Positions 37,090 through 49,836 of a stretch of DNA of 64,000 nt are shown piece after piece. The notes beneath the pieces were generated by a model. The model ran no database searches and had not been told where the DNA came from. It saw only the letters and a program-made list of their open reading frames with translations. The DNA is from Aristolochia californica. Taxonomy: Eukaryota > Streptophyta > Magnoliopsida > Piperales > Aristolochiaceae. The stretch covers positions 29,028,295 through 29,092,294 of the forward strand of contig JARWKL010000001.1 of assembly GCA_029961685.1 (NCBI GenBank). The letters run 5' to 3'. The translations under genes were made by a program, and so were the position numbers. Positions within the stretch are counted from its first letter, which is position 1, and each line of letters begins with the position of its first letter.

Positions 37090-40000
37090 GGGCAGGCATT
37101 TTTAACTGAGACTTGACTTCCAATCCATGAGTCATTTATTAGGGTATTATAGCCCGTTTCGCATGATAAATCACTTTACAATCATCCATGATCGTTGGGT
37201 CAGGTTTTTGTAGATGGGCAAAATAATGGCTTGTTTGACTCAGGTAAATATCCACCGCAGGTTCAGTTGAGAATTTAATGAGCGTTTTTTATTCACTTCA
37301 AAAGCATTGGATCCATAGGTGATTTGCATCTTTCACAAGTTTAAAACATGCATATCTATTTTTTAAGAATGTGTGGAGGAAATCACTTTCCTATAAAATT
37401 CCAAGCTGTTGGGGTTGAACTAGTGGAATTTCCCAAACATGGACAACAAAACTTTTGTGTTCATTTGTGGTGTGTGAATAAATTTTTTTTACTTACATAT
37501 GTTATTGTGTTAAATTTTTTTCGTACTTGAACTCCAAAATTTTCATTTTGTTGTGATCTATTTGCCTTTTTGGTTTACGGGATGAAGGGAGAGCGAAAAC
37601 TAAAAGTTTTGTTTTAGGAAAAAAGAGTACATGTAGAATGGAAATGCACAATGCACAAACGTAGAGAGAGATAATTCCAAAGAGTTTCTATAAATTTTAG
37701 GGATTCTAAGCTCTTCTTAGTTTTTATATAGTCGGTTTTGCAATCGTCGGGAAAAAGGGGGAGGCAGGGATTTCTAATTGAGTCTTGACTCCCAATCCAT
37801 AAGTCATTTATTATGGTAATATAGCCCGTTACGCATGATAAATCACTTTACAATCATCCACGATCGTTGGGTCAGCTTTTTGTAGATGGGCAAAATAGTG
37901 GCTTTTTTTGAAATATCCCACCGCACGTTCACTTGAGAATTCAATGAGCGTTTGTTATTCTCTTCAAAAGCTATGGATCCATAGGTGATTTGCATCTTTA
38001 ACATGTTTAAAACATGCAAATCCAATTTTTAAGCATGTGCTGAGGAAACCTCTTTCTTATAAAATTCCAAGCTATTAGGGTTGAACTAGTGGAATTTCCC
38101 AAACTTGGACAAAAAAACTTTTGTGTTCATTTGTGGTGTGTGAATAAATTTTCTTTACTTAAATTTGTTATTGTTTTAAATTTTTTCCTTACTTGAACTC
38201 CAAAATTTTCATTTTGTTGTGATCTATTTGCCTTTTTGGTTTACGGGATGAAGGGAAGCGAAAACTCAAAATTTTGTTTAAAGAAAAAAGAGTACATGTA
38301 TAATGGAAAAGCACAATGCAAAAATGTAATGAGAGATAATTCCAAAGATTTTCTGTAATTTTTAGGTATTGTAAGCTCTTCTTAGTTTTTATATATCAGG
38401 TTTTGCACTCGTCGGGAAAAAGGGGGAGGCAGGGATTTTTAACTGAGTCTTGACTCCCAATCCATATGTCATTTATTACGGTAATATAGCCCATTACACA
38501 TGATAAATCACTTTACAATCATCCATGATCGTTCGGTCATCCTTTTGTAGATGGGCAAAATAATGGCTTGTTTGACTCAGGTAAATATCCCACCGCACGT
38601 TCACTTGAGAATTTAATGAGTGTTTGTTATTCTCTTCAAAAGCTTTGGATCCATAGGTGATTTGCATCTTTAACATGTTTAAAACATGCAAATCCATTTT
38701 TCAAGCATGTGTGGAGGAAATCTCTTTCTTATAAAATTCCAAGCTGTTAGGGTTGATCTAGTGGAATTTCCCAAACTTGGACAACAAAACTTTTGTGTTC
38801 TTTTGTGGTGTGTGAATATATTTTCTTTACTTACATTTGTTATTGGTTTAAATTTTTTTCCGTACATGAACTCTAAAATTTTCATTTTGTTGTGATCTAT
38901 TTGCCTTTTTGGTTTACGGGTTGAAGGGAGAGCGAAAACTGAAAGTTTTGATTTTTGAAAAAAATGTACATCTCAAATTAAAATGCACAGTGCACAAATG
39001 TTGAGGGAGATAATTCCAAAGAGTTTCTGTTTTTTTTAGGGATTTTAAGCTCTTCTTAGTTTTTATATATCAGGTTTTGCAATCGTCGGGAAAAAGGGGG
39101 AGGCAGGGATTTTTAACTGAGTCATGACTCCCAATCCATAAGTCATTTCTTAGGTTAATATAGCCCGTTACGTATGATAAATCACATTACAATCATCCAT
39201 GATCGTTGGGTCAGCTTTTTGTAGATGGGCAAAATAATGGCTTGTTTGACTCGAATAAATATCCACCACAGGTTCAGTTGAGAATTTAATGAGCATTTGT
39301 TATTCTCTTCAAAAGCTTTGGATCGATAGGTGATTTGCATCTTTAACATGTTTAAAATATGCGTATCCATTTTTAAAGCATGTGTGGAGGAAATCTCTTT
39401 CCTATAAAATTCCAAGCTATTGGGGTTGAAATAGTGGAATTTCCCAAACTTGGACAACAAAACTTTTGTGTTCATTAGTGGTGTATGAATAAATTTTCTT
39501 TACTTACATTTGATATTATTTCATATTTTTTCCGTACATGAACTCCTAAATTTTCATTTTTTTGTGATCTATTTGCCTTTTTGGTTTTCGGGATGAAGGG
39601 AGAGCGAAAACTCAAAGTTTTGTTTGAGGAAAAACGAGTACATGTAGAATGGAAATTCACAATGCACAAATGTAGAGAGAGATAATTCCAAAGAGTTTTT
39701 GTAATTTTTAGGGATTGTAAGCTCTTCTGAGTTTTTATATATTAGGTTTTGCACTCGTCTGGAAAAGGGGGGAGGAAGGGATTTTTAACTGAGTCTTGAC
39801 TCCCAATCCATATGTCATTTATTATGGTAATATAGCCTGTTACGCAAGATAAATCACTTTACAATCATCCATGATCGTTGGGTCAGCTTTTTGTAGATGG
39901 GAAAAATAATGGCATGTTTGACTCGGGTAAATATCCCACCGCACGTTCAGTTGAGAATTTAATGAGCGTTTGTTATTCTCTTCAAAAGCTATCGATGGAT

Positions 40001-43000
40001 AGGTGAATTTGCATCTTTAACATGTTTAAAACATGCAAATCCATTTTTTAAGCATGTGCTGAGGAAATCTCTTTCTTATAAAATTCCAAGCTGTTAGGGT
40101 TGAACTAGTGGAATTTCCCAAACTTGGACAACAAAAATTTTGTGTTCATTTGTGGTGTGTGAATAAATTTTCTTTACTTACATTTGTTATTGTTTTAAAT
40201 TTTTTCCGTACTTGAACTCCTAAATTTTCATTTTGTTGTGATCTATTTGCCTTTTTGGTTTACGGGATGAAGGGAGAGCAAAAACTCAAAGTTTTGTTTT
40301 AGGAAAAAAGAGTACATGTGGAATGGAAATGCACAATGCACAAACCTAGAGAGTGATAATTCCAAAGAGTTTTTGTCATTTTTAGGTATTGTAAGCTCTT
40401 CTTAGTTTTTATATATCAGGTTTTGCAATCGTCGGGAAAGAGGGGGGGGGATGGGATTTTTAACTGAGTCTTGACTCCCAATCCATAAGTCGTTTATTAG
40501 GGTAATATAGCCCGTTACGCATGATAAATCACTTTACAATCATCCATTATCGTTTGGTTGGTTTTTTGTAGATGGGCAAAATAATGGCTTGTTTGACTCG
40601 GGTAAATATCCCACCGCACGTTCACATGAGAATTTAATGAGCGTTTGTTATTCTCTTCAAAAGCTTTGGATCCATAAATGATTGGCATCTTTAACATGTC
40701 AAAAACATGCAAATCCATTTTTTAAGCATGTGTCGAGGAAATCTCTTTCTTAGAAAATTCCAAGCTGTTAGGGTTGAACTAGTGGAATTTCCCAAACTTG
40801 GAAAACAAAACTTTTGTGTTCATTTTTGTTGTGCGAATAAATTTTCTTTACTTACATTTGTTATTGTTTTAAATTTTTTTCAGTACATGAACTCTAAAAT
40901 TTTCATTTTGTTGTGACATATTTGCCTTTTTGGTTTAGGGGATGAAGGGAGAGCGACAACTGAAAGTTTTGATTTATGAAAAAAGTGTACATCTAAAATG
41001 AAAATGCATAGTGCACAAATGTAGAGTGAGATAATTCCAAAGAGTTTCTGTAAGTTTTAGGGATTGGATGCTCTTCTTAGTTTTTATCTTTCAGGTTTTG
41101 CAATCGTCGGGAAAAAGGGGGAGGCAGGGATTTTTAAATGAGTCTTGACTCCCAATCCATCAGTCATTTCTTAGGGTAATATAGCCCGTTATGCATGATA
41201 AATCACATTACTATCATCCATGATCGTTGGGTCAGCTTTTTGTGGATGGGCCAAATAATGGCTTGTTTGACTTGGGTAAATATCCACCGCTGGTTCAGAT
41301 GTGAATTTAATGAGGGTTTGTTATTCTCTTCAAAAGCTTTGGATCCATAGGTCATTTGTATCTTTAACATGTTTAAAACATGCGTATCCATTTTTAAAGC
41401 ATGTGTGGAGGAAATCTCTTTCCTATAAAATTCCAAGCTGTTGGGGTTGAAATAGTGGAATTTCCCAAACCTGGACAACAAAACTTTTGTATTCATTTGT
41501 GGTCTGTGAATAAATTTTCTTTACTGACATTCCTTATTGGTTAAAATTTTTTCCGTACTTGAACTCCAAAATTTTCATTCTGTTCTGATCTATTTGCCTT
41601 TTTGGTTTACTGCATGAAGGGATAGCGAAAACTCAAAGTTTTTTTTTAAGAAAAAAGAGTAAATGTAGAATGGAAATGCACAATGCACAAACATAGAGAG
41701 AGATAATTCCAAAGAGTTTCTGTAATTTTTACGGATTGTAAGCTCTTCTTAGTTTTTATATATCAGGCATTGCAATCGTCTGGAAAAAGGGGGAGGCGGG
41801 GATTTTTAACTGAGTCTTGTCTCCCAATCCATATGTCAGTTATTATGGTAATATAGCCCGTTACGCGTGATAAATCAATTTACAATCATCCATGATCGTT
41901 GGGTCAGCTTTTTGTAGATGGGCAAAATAATGGCTTGTTTGACTCGGGTAAATATCCCACCGCACGTTCACTTGAGAATTCAATGAGCGTTTGTTATTCT
42001 CTTCAAAAGCTATGGATCCATAGGTGATTTGCATCTTTAACATGTTTAAAACATGCAAATCCATTTTTTAAGCATGTGTGGTGGAAATCTCTTTCTTATA
42101 AAATTCCAAGCAGTTAGGGTTGAACTAGTGGAATTTCCCAAACTTGGACAAAAAAACTTTTGTGTTCATTTGTGGTGTGTGAATAAAGTTTCTTTACTTA
42201 AATTTTTTATTGTTATAAATTTTTTCCGTACTTGAACTCCCAAATTTTCATTTTGTTGTGATCTATTTGCCTTTTTGGTTTACGGGATGAAGGGATCGCG
42301 AAAACTCAAAGTTTTGTTTTAAGAAAAAAGAGTATATGTAGAATGGAAATACACAATGCACAAATGTAGAGAGAGATAATTCCAAAGAGTTTCTGTAAGT
42401 TTTAGGGATTGTAAGCACTTCTTAGTTTTTATATATCAGCATTTGCAATCGTTGGGAAAAAGGGGGAGGCTGGGATTTTTAACTGTGTCTTGACTCCCAA
42501 TCCATATGTTATTTATTATGGTAATATAGCCCGTCGCATGATAAATCACTTTACAATCATCCATGATCGTTGGGTCAGCTTTTTGTAGATGGGCAAAATA
42601 ATGGCATATTTGACTCGGGTAAATATCCCACCGCACGTTCACTTGAGAATTTAATGAGCGTTTGTTATTCTCTTCAAAAGCTATGGATCCATAGGTGATT
42701 TGCATCTTTAACATGTTTAAAACATGCAAATCTTTTTTTTAAGCATGTGTGGAGGAAATCTCTTTCTTATAAAATTCAATCAGTTAGGGTTGAACTAGTG
42801 GAATTTCCCAAACTTGGACAACGAAACTTTTGTGTTCAATTGGGGTGTGTGAATAAATTTTCTTTACTTACATTTGTTATTGTTTTAAAATTTTTCCGTA
42901 CTTGAATTCCAAAATTTTCATTTTGTTGCGATCTATTTGCCTTTTTGGTTTACGGGATGAAGGGAGAGCGAAAACTCAAAGTTTTGTTTTAGGAAAAAAG

Positions 43001-46000
43001 AGTACATGTAGAATGGAAATGCACAATGAACAAACGTAGAGAGAGAAAATTCCAAAGAGTTTCTGTAAGTTTTAGGGATTGTAAGCTCTTCTTAGCTTTT
43101 ATATATCAGGTTTTGCAATCGTCGAGAAAAAGGGGGGGCAGTCATTTTTAACTGAGACTTGACTCCCAAACCATGAGTCCTTTGTTAGGATATTATAGCC
43201 CGTTACGCATGATAAATCACTTTACAATCAACCATGATCGTTGGGTTAGCTTTTTGTAGATGTGCAAAATAATGGCTTGTTTGCCTCGGGTAAATATCCA
43301 CCGCACGTTCAGTTGAGAATTTAATGTGCTTTTTTTATTCTCTTCAAAAGCTATGCATCCATAGGTGATTTGCATCTTTAACATGTTTAAAACATGAAAA
43401 TCCATTTTTTAAGCATGTGTTGAGTAAATCTTTTTCTTATAAAATTCCAAGCTCTTAGGGTTGAACTAGTGGAATTTCCCAAACTTGGACAACAAACCTT
43501 TTGTGTTCATTTGTGGTGTGTGAATAAATTTTCTTTACTTACATTTGTTATTGTTTTAAATTTTTTCTGTACTTGAACTCCAAAATTTTCATTTTGTTGT
43601 GATCTATTTGCATTTTTGGTTTACGGGATGAAGGGAGAGCGAAAACTCAAAGTTTTGTTTTAGGAAAAAATAGTACATGTAGAATGGAAATGCAAAATGC
43701 ACAAACATAGAGACAGATAATTCCCAAGAATTTCTGTAATTTTTAGCGATTGTAAGCTATTCTTTGTTTTTATATATCAGGTTTTGCAATCATCGGCAAA
43801 AAGGGGGGGCAGGGATTTTTAACTGAGACTTGACTCCAAATCCATAAGTCATTTATTAGGGTAATATAGCCAATTACGCATGTTAAATCACTTTACAATC
43901 ATCCATGATCGTTGGGTCAGCTTTTTCTTGATAGGCAAAATAATGGCTTGTTTGACTCGGGTAAATATCCCACCGCACGTTCACTTGAGAATTTAATGAG
44001 TGTTTGTTATTCTCTTCAAAAGCTTTGGATCCATAGGTGATTTGCATCTTTAACATGTTTAAAACAAGCAAATCCATTTTTTAAGCATGTGTGGAGGAAA
44101 TCTCTTTCTTTTAAAATTCCAAGTTGTTAGGGTTGAACTAGTGGAATTTCCCAAACTTGGACAACAAAACTTTTGAGTTCATTTGTGGTGTGTGAATAAA
44201 TTTTCTTTACTTACATTTGTTATTGTTTTAAATTTTTTTCCGTACATGAACTCTAAAATTTTCATGTTGTTGTGATCCATTTGCCTTTTTGGTTTACGGG
44301 ATGAAGGGAGAGCGAAAACTCAAAGTTTTGATTTAAGAAAAAAGTGTACATCTAAAATAAAAATGCACAGTGCACAAATGTAGGGCGAGATAATTCCAAA
44401 TGAGTTTCTGTAATATTTAGGGATTGTAAGCTCTTCTTAGTTTTTATATATCAGGTTTTGCAATCGTCGGGAAAAAGGGGGAGGCAGGGATTTTTAATTG
44501 AGTCTTGACTCCCAATCCATCAGTCATTTCTTAGGGTAATATAGCCCGTTACGAATGGTAAATCACATTACAATCATCCATGATCGTTGGGTCAGCTTTT
44601 TGTAGATGGGCTAAGTAATGGCTTGTTTGACTCGGCTAAATATCCACCTTAGGTTCAGTTGTGAATTTAATGAGCGTTTGTTATTCTCTTCAAAAGCTTT
44701 GGATCCATAGGTGATTTGCATCTTTAACATGTTTAAAATTTGCGTATCCATTTTTAAAGCATGTGTGGAGGAAATCTCGTTCCTATAAAATTCCAAGCTA
44801 TTGGGGTTGAAATAGTGGAATTTCCCCAACTTGGACAACAAAACTTTTGTGTTCATTTGTGGTCTGTGAATAAATTTTCTTTACTTACATTCCTTATTGT
44901 TTAAAATTTTTCCGTACTTGAACTCCAAAATTTTCTTTTTATTGTGATCTATTTGCCGTTTTGGTTTACGGGATGAAGGGATAGCGAAAACTCAAAGTTC
45001 TGTTTTAAGAAAAAAGAGTAAATGAAGAATGGAAATGCACAATGCACAAATGTAGAGAGAGATAATTCCAAAGAGTTTCTGTAATTTTTAGGGATTGTAA
45101 GCTCTACTTAATTTTTATATATCAGGCATTGCAATAGTCGGGAAAAAGGGGGAGGCAGGGATTTTTAACTGAGTCTTGACTCCCAATCCATATGTCATTT
45201 ATTATGGTAATATAGCCCGTTACGCATGATAAATCACTTTACAATCATCCATGATCGTTGGGTCAGTTTTTTTTAGATGGGCAAAATAATGGCTTGTTTG
45301 ACTCGGGTAAATATCCCACCGCACGTTCACTTGAGAATTTAATGAGCGTTTGTTATTCTCTTCAAAATCTTTGGATCCATAGGTGATTTGCATCTTTAAC
45401 ATGTTTAAAACATGCAAATCCATTTTTTAAGCATGTGTGGAGGAAATCTCTTTCTTATAAAATTCCAACCTGTTTGGGTTGAACTAGTGGAATTTCCCAA
45501 ACTTGTACAACAAAACTTTTGTGTTCATTTGTGGTGTGTGAATAAATTTTCTTTACTTACATTTGTTATTGTTTTAAATTTTTTCCATACTTGAACTCCA
45601 AAATTTTCATTTTGTTGTGATCTATTTGCCTTTTATGTTTACGGGATGAAGGGATAGCGAAAACTCAAACTTTTGTTTTAAGAAAAAAGTGTACATGTAT
45701 AATGGAAATGCACAATGCACAACTGTAGAGAGAGATAATTCCAAAGAGTTTCTGTAATTTTTAGGGATTGTAAGCTCTTCTTAGTTTTTATATATCAGCT
45801 TTTGCACTTGTTGGGAAAAAGGGGGAGGCAGGGATTTTTAACTGAGTCTTGACTCCCAATCCATATGCCATTTATTATGGTAATATAGCCCGTTACACAT
45901 GATAAATCACTTTACAATCATCCATGATCGTTGGGTCAACTTTTTGTAGATGGGCAAAATAATGGCTTGTTTGACTCGGGTAAATATCCCACCGCACGTT

Positions 46001-49000
46001 CACTTGAGAATTTAATGAGTGTTTGTTATTCTCTTCAAAAGCTTTGGATCCATAGGTGATTTGCATCTTTAACATGTTTAAAACATGCAAATCCATTTTT
46101 CAAGCATGTGTGGAGGAAATCTCTTTCTTATAAAATTCCAAGCAGTTAGGGTTGAACTAGTGGAATTTCCCAAACTTGGACAACAAAACTTTTGTGTTCA
46201 TTTGTGGTGTGTGAATAAATTTTATTTACTTACATTTTTTATTGTTTTAAATTTTTTCCGTACTTGAACTCCAAAATTTTCATTTTGTTGTGATCTATTT
46301 GCCTTTTTGATTTACGGGACTAAGGGATAGCGAAAACTCAAAGTTTTGTTTTAAGAAAAACGAGTATATGTAGAATGGAAATGCACAATGCACAAATGTA
46401 GAGAGAGATAATTCCAAAGATTTTCTCTAAGTTTTAGGGATTGTAAGCACTTCTTAGTTTTTATATATCAGCATTTGCAATCGTCGGGAAAAAGGGGGAG
46501 GCTGGGATTTTTAACTGAGTCTTGACTCCCAATCCATATGTTATTTATTATGGTAATATAGCCCGTTACGCATGATAAATCACTTTACAATCATCCATGA
46601 TCGTTGGGTCAGCTTTTTGTAGATAAGCAAAATAATGGCTTATTTGACTCGGGTAAATATCCCACCGCACGTTCACTTGAGAATTTAATGAGAGTTTGTT
46701 ATTCTCTTCAAAAGCTTTGGATCCATAGGTGATTTGCATCTTTAACATGTTTAAAACATGCAAATCCATTTTTTAAGCATGTGTGGAGGAAATCTCTTTC
46801 TTATAAAATTCCAAGCAGTTAGGGTTGAACTAGTGGAATTTCCCAAACTTGGACAACAAAAGTTTTGTGTTCAATTGGGGTGTGTGAATTAATTTTCTTT
46901 ACTTACATTTGTTATTGTTTTATAATTTTTCCGTACTTGAATTCCAAAATTTTCATTTTGTTGTGATCTATTTGCCTTTTTGGTTTACGGGATGAAGGGA
47001 GAGCGAAAACTCAAAGTTTTGTTTTAGGAAAAAAGAGTACATGTAGAATGGAAATACACAATGCACAAACGTAGAGAGAGATAATTCCAAAGAGTTTCTG
47101 TAATTTTTAGGGATTGTAAGCTCTTCTTAGCTTTTATATATCAGGTTTTGCAATCGTCAGGAAAAAGGGGGGGCAGTCATTTTTAACTGAGACTTGACTC
47201 CCAATCCATGAGTCCTTTATTAGGGTATTATAGCCCGTTACGCATGATAAATCACTTTACATTCAACCATGATCGTTGGTTCATCTTTTTGTAGATGTGC
47301 AAAATAATGGCTTGTTTGACTCGGGTAAATATCCACCGCAGGTTCAGTTGAGAATTTACTGAGCTTTTTTTATTCTCTTCAAAAGCTATGGATCCATAGG
47401 TGATTTTCATCTTTAACATGTTTAAAACATGAAAATCCATTTTTTAAGCATGTGCTGACTAAATCTCTTTCTTATAAAATTCCAAGCTCTTAGGGTTGAA
47501 CTAGTTGAATTTCCGAAACTTGGACAACAAACCTTTTGTGTTCATTTATGGTGTGTGAATAAATTTTCTTTACTTACATTTGTTATTGCTTTAAATTTTT
47601 TCTGTACTTGAACTCCAAAAATTTCATTTTGTTGTGATCTATTTGCCTTTTCTGTTTACGGGATGAAGGGAGAGCGAAAACTCAAAGTTTTGTTTTAGGA
47701 AAAAAGAGTACATGTAGAATGGAAATGCAAAATGCACAAACGTAGAGACAGATAATTCCAAAGAGTTTCTGTAATTTTTAGCGATTGTAAGCTATTCTTT
47801 GTTTTTATATATCAGGTTTGCGATCGTCGGGAAAAAAGGGGGGGCAGGGATTTTTAACTGAGACCTGACTCCAAATCCATAAGTCATTTATTAGGGTAAT
47901 ATAGCCCATTACGCATGATAAATCACTTTACAATCATCCATGATCATTGGGTCAGCTTTTTCTAGATAGGCAAAATAATGGCTTGTTTGACTCGGGTAAA
48001 TATCCCACCGCACGTTCACTTGAGAATTTAATGAGTGTTTGTTATTCTCTTCAAAAGCTTTGGATCCATAGGTGATTTGCATCTTTAACATGTTTAAAAT
48101 ATGCAAATCCATTTTTTAAGCATCTGTGGAGGAAATCTCTTTCTTTTAAAATTTCAAGTTGTTAGGGTTGAACTAGTGGAATTTCCCAAACTTGGACAAC
48201 AAAACTTTTAAGTTCATTTGTGGTGTGTGAATAAATTTTCTTCATTTACATTTGTTATTGTTTTAAATTTTTTTCCGTACATGAACTCTAAAATTTTCAT
48301 TTTGTTGTGATCTATTTGCCTTTTTGGTTTACGGGATGAAGGGAGAGCGAAAACTCAAAGTTTTGATTTATGAAAAAAGTGTACATCTAAAATAAAAATG
48401 CACAGTGCACAAATGTAGGGCGAGATAATTCCAAATGAGTTTCTGTAATATTTAGGGATTGAAAGCTCTTCTTAGTTTTTATATATCAGGTTTTGCAATC
48501 GTCGGGAAAAAGGAGGAGGCAGGGATTTTTAATTGAGTCTTGACTCCCAATCCATCAGTCATTTCTTAGGGTAATATAGCCCGTTACGCATGATAAATCA
48601 CATTACAATCATCCATGATCGTTGGGTCAGCTTTTTGTAGATGGGCAAAATAATGGCTTGTTTGACTCGGCTAAATATCCACCGCAGGTTCAGTTGTGAA
48701 TTTAATGAGCGTTTGTTATTCTCTTCAAAAGCTTTGGATCCATAGGTGATTTGTGTCTTTAAATGTTTAAAACATGCATATCCATTTTTTAAGCATGTGT
48801 GGAGGAAATCTCTTTCTTATAAAATTCCAAGCTGTTAGGGTTGAACTAGTGGAATTTCCCAAACTTGGACAACAAAACTTTTGTGTTCATTTGTGGTGTA
48901 TGAATAAATTTTATTTACTTACATTCGTTATTGTTTCATATTTTTTCCGTACTTGAACTCCTAAATTTTCATTTTGTTGTGATCTATTTGCCTTTTTGGT

Positions 49001-49188
49001 TTACGGGATGAAGGGAGAGCGAAAACTCAAAGTTTTGTTTGAGGAAAAAAAGTGTACATGTACAATGGAAATTCACAATGCACAAATGTAGAGAGAGATA
49101 TTTCCAATGAGTTTCAGCAATTTTTAGGGATTGTAAGCTCTTCTTTGTTTTTATATATCAGGTTTTTCACTCGTCTTGAAAAAGGGGG
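37090..49188. repeat. Subfamily A monomers with strong three-monomer periodicity and a six-monomer duplication
   Basis: Monomers start at 37090, 37762, 38427, 39101, 39773, 40447, 41122, 41794, 42467, 43136, 43807, 44482, 45153, 45826, 46499, 47171, 47842 and 48517. Type-b monomers start at 37090, 39101, 41122 and 43136 (every third), then 44482, 47171 and 48517. The 42467-44481 stretch repeats at 46499-48516 with a 4.03 kb shift. Markers are cagtcattttt at 43138 and 47173, caacaaacctt at 43489 and 47524, and aaatgagtttctg near 44399 and 48433. The 37762 monomer has an ~8 bp loss at about 37909 (ggctttttttgaaatatccc). Confidence 0.92.
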
Positions 49189-49836
49189 TGGCAGGGATTT
49201 TTAACTGAGTTTTGACTCCCAATCCATATGTCATTTATTATGGTAATATAGCCCGTTACGCAAGATAAATCACTTTACAATCATCCATGATCGTTGGGTC
49301 AGCTTTTTGTAGATGGGCAAAATAATGGCATGTTTGACTCGGGTAAATATCCCACCGCACGTTCACTTGAGAATTTAATGAGCATTTGTTATTCTCTTCA
49401 AAAGCTTTGGATCCATAGGTGATTTGCATCTTTAACATGTTTAAAACATGCGTATCCATTTTTAAAGCATGTGTGGAGGAAATCTCTTTCCTATAAAATT
49501 CCAAGCTATTGGGGTTGAAATAGTGGAATTTCCCAAACTTGGACAACAAAACTTTTGTGTTCATTTGTGGTCTGTGAATAAATTTTCTTTACTTACATTC
49601 CTTATTGTTTAAAATTTTTTCCGTACTTAAACTCCAAAATTTTCATTTTGTTGTGATCTATTTGCCTTTTCGGTTTACGGGATGAAAGGATAGCGAAAAC
49701 TCGAAGTTCTGTTTTAAGAATGGAAATGCACAAATGTAGAGAGAGATAATTCCAAAGAGTTTCTGTAATTGTTAGGGATTGTAAGCTCTTCTTAGTTTTT
49801 ATATATCTGGCATTGCAATAGTCGGGAAAAAGGGGG
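49189..49836. repeat. Chimeric short monomer (648 bp)
   Basis: The first ~200 bp carries the gcaagataaatcac / ggcatgtttgactc variant normally seen in the 17701 and 39773 monomers. From about 49390-49450 onward it carries type-b markers (catgcgtatcc, ttcctataaaattcc, gggttgaaatagtgg, ggtctgtgaa). Two small losses near 49716-49733 shorten it: 18 bp between agaa repeats and one unit of the tandem 7-mer atgcaca. The preceding monomer (48517) has the opposite arrangement, a type-b start and type-a remainder. Confidence 0.85.
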
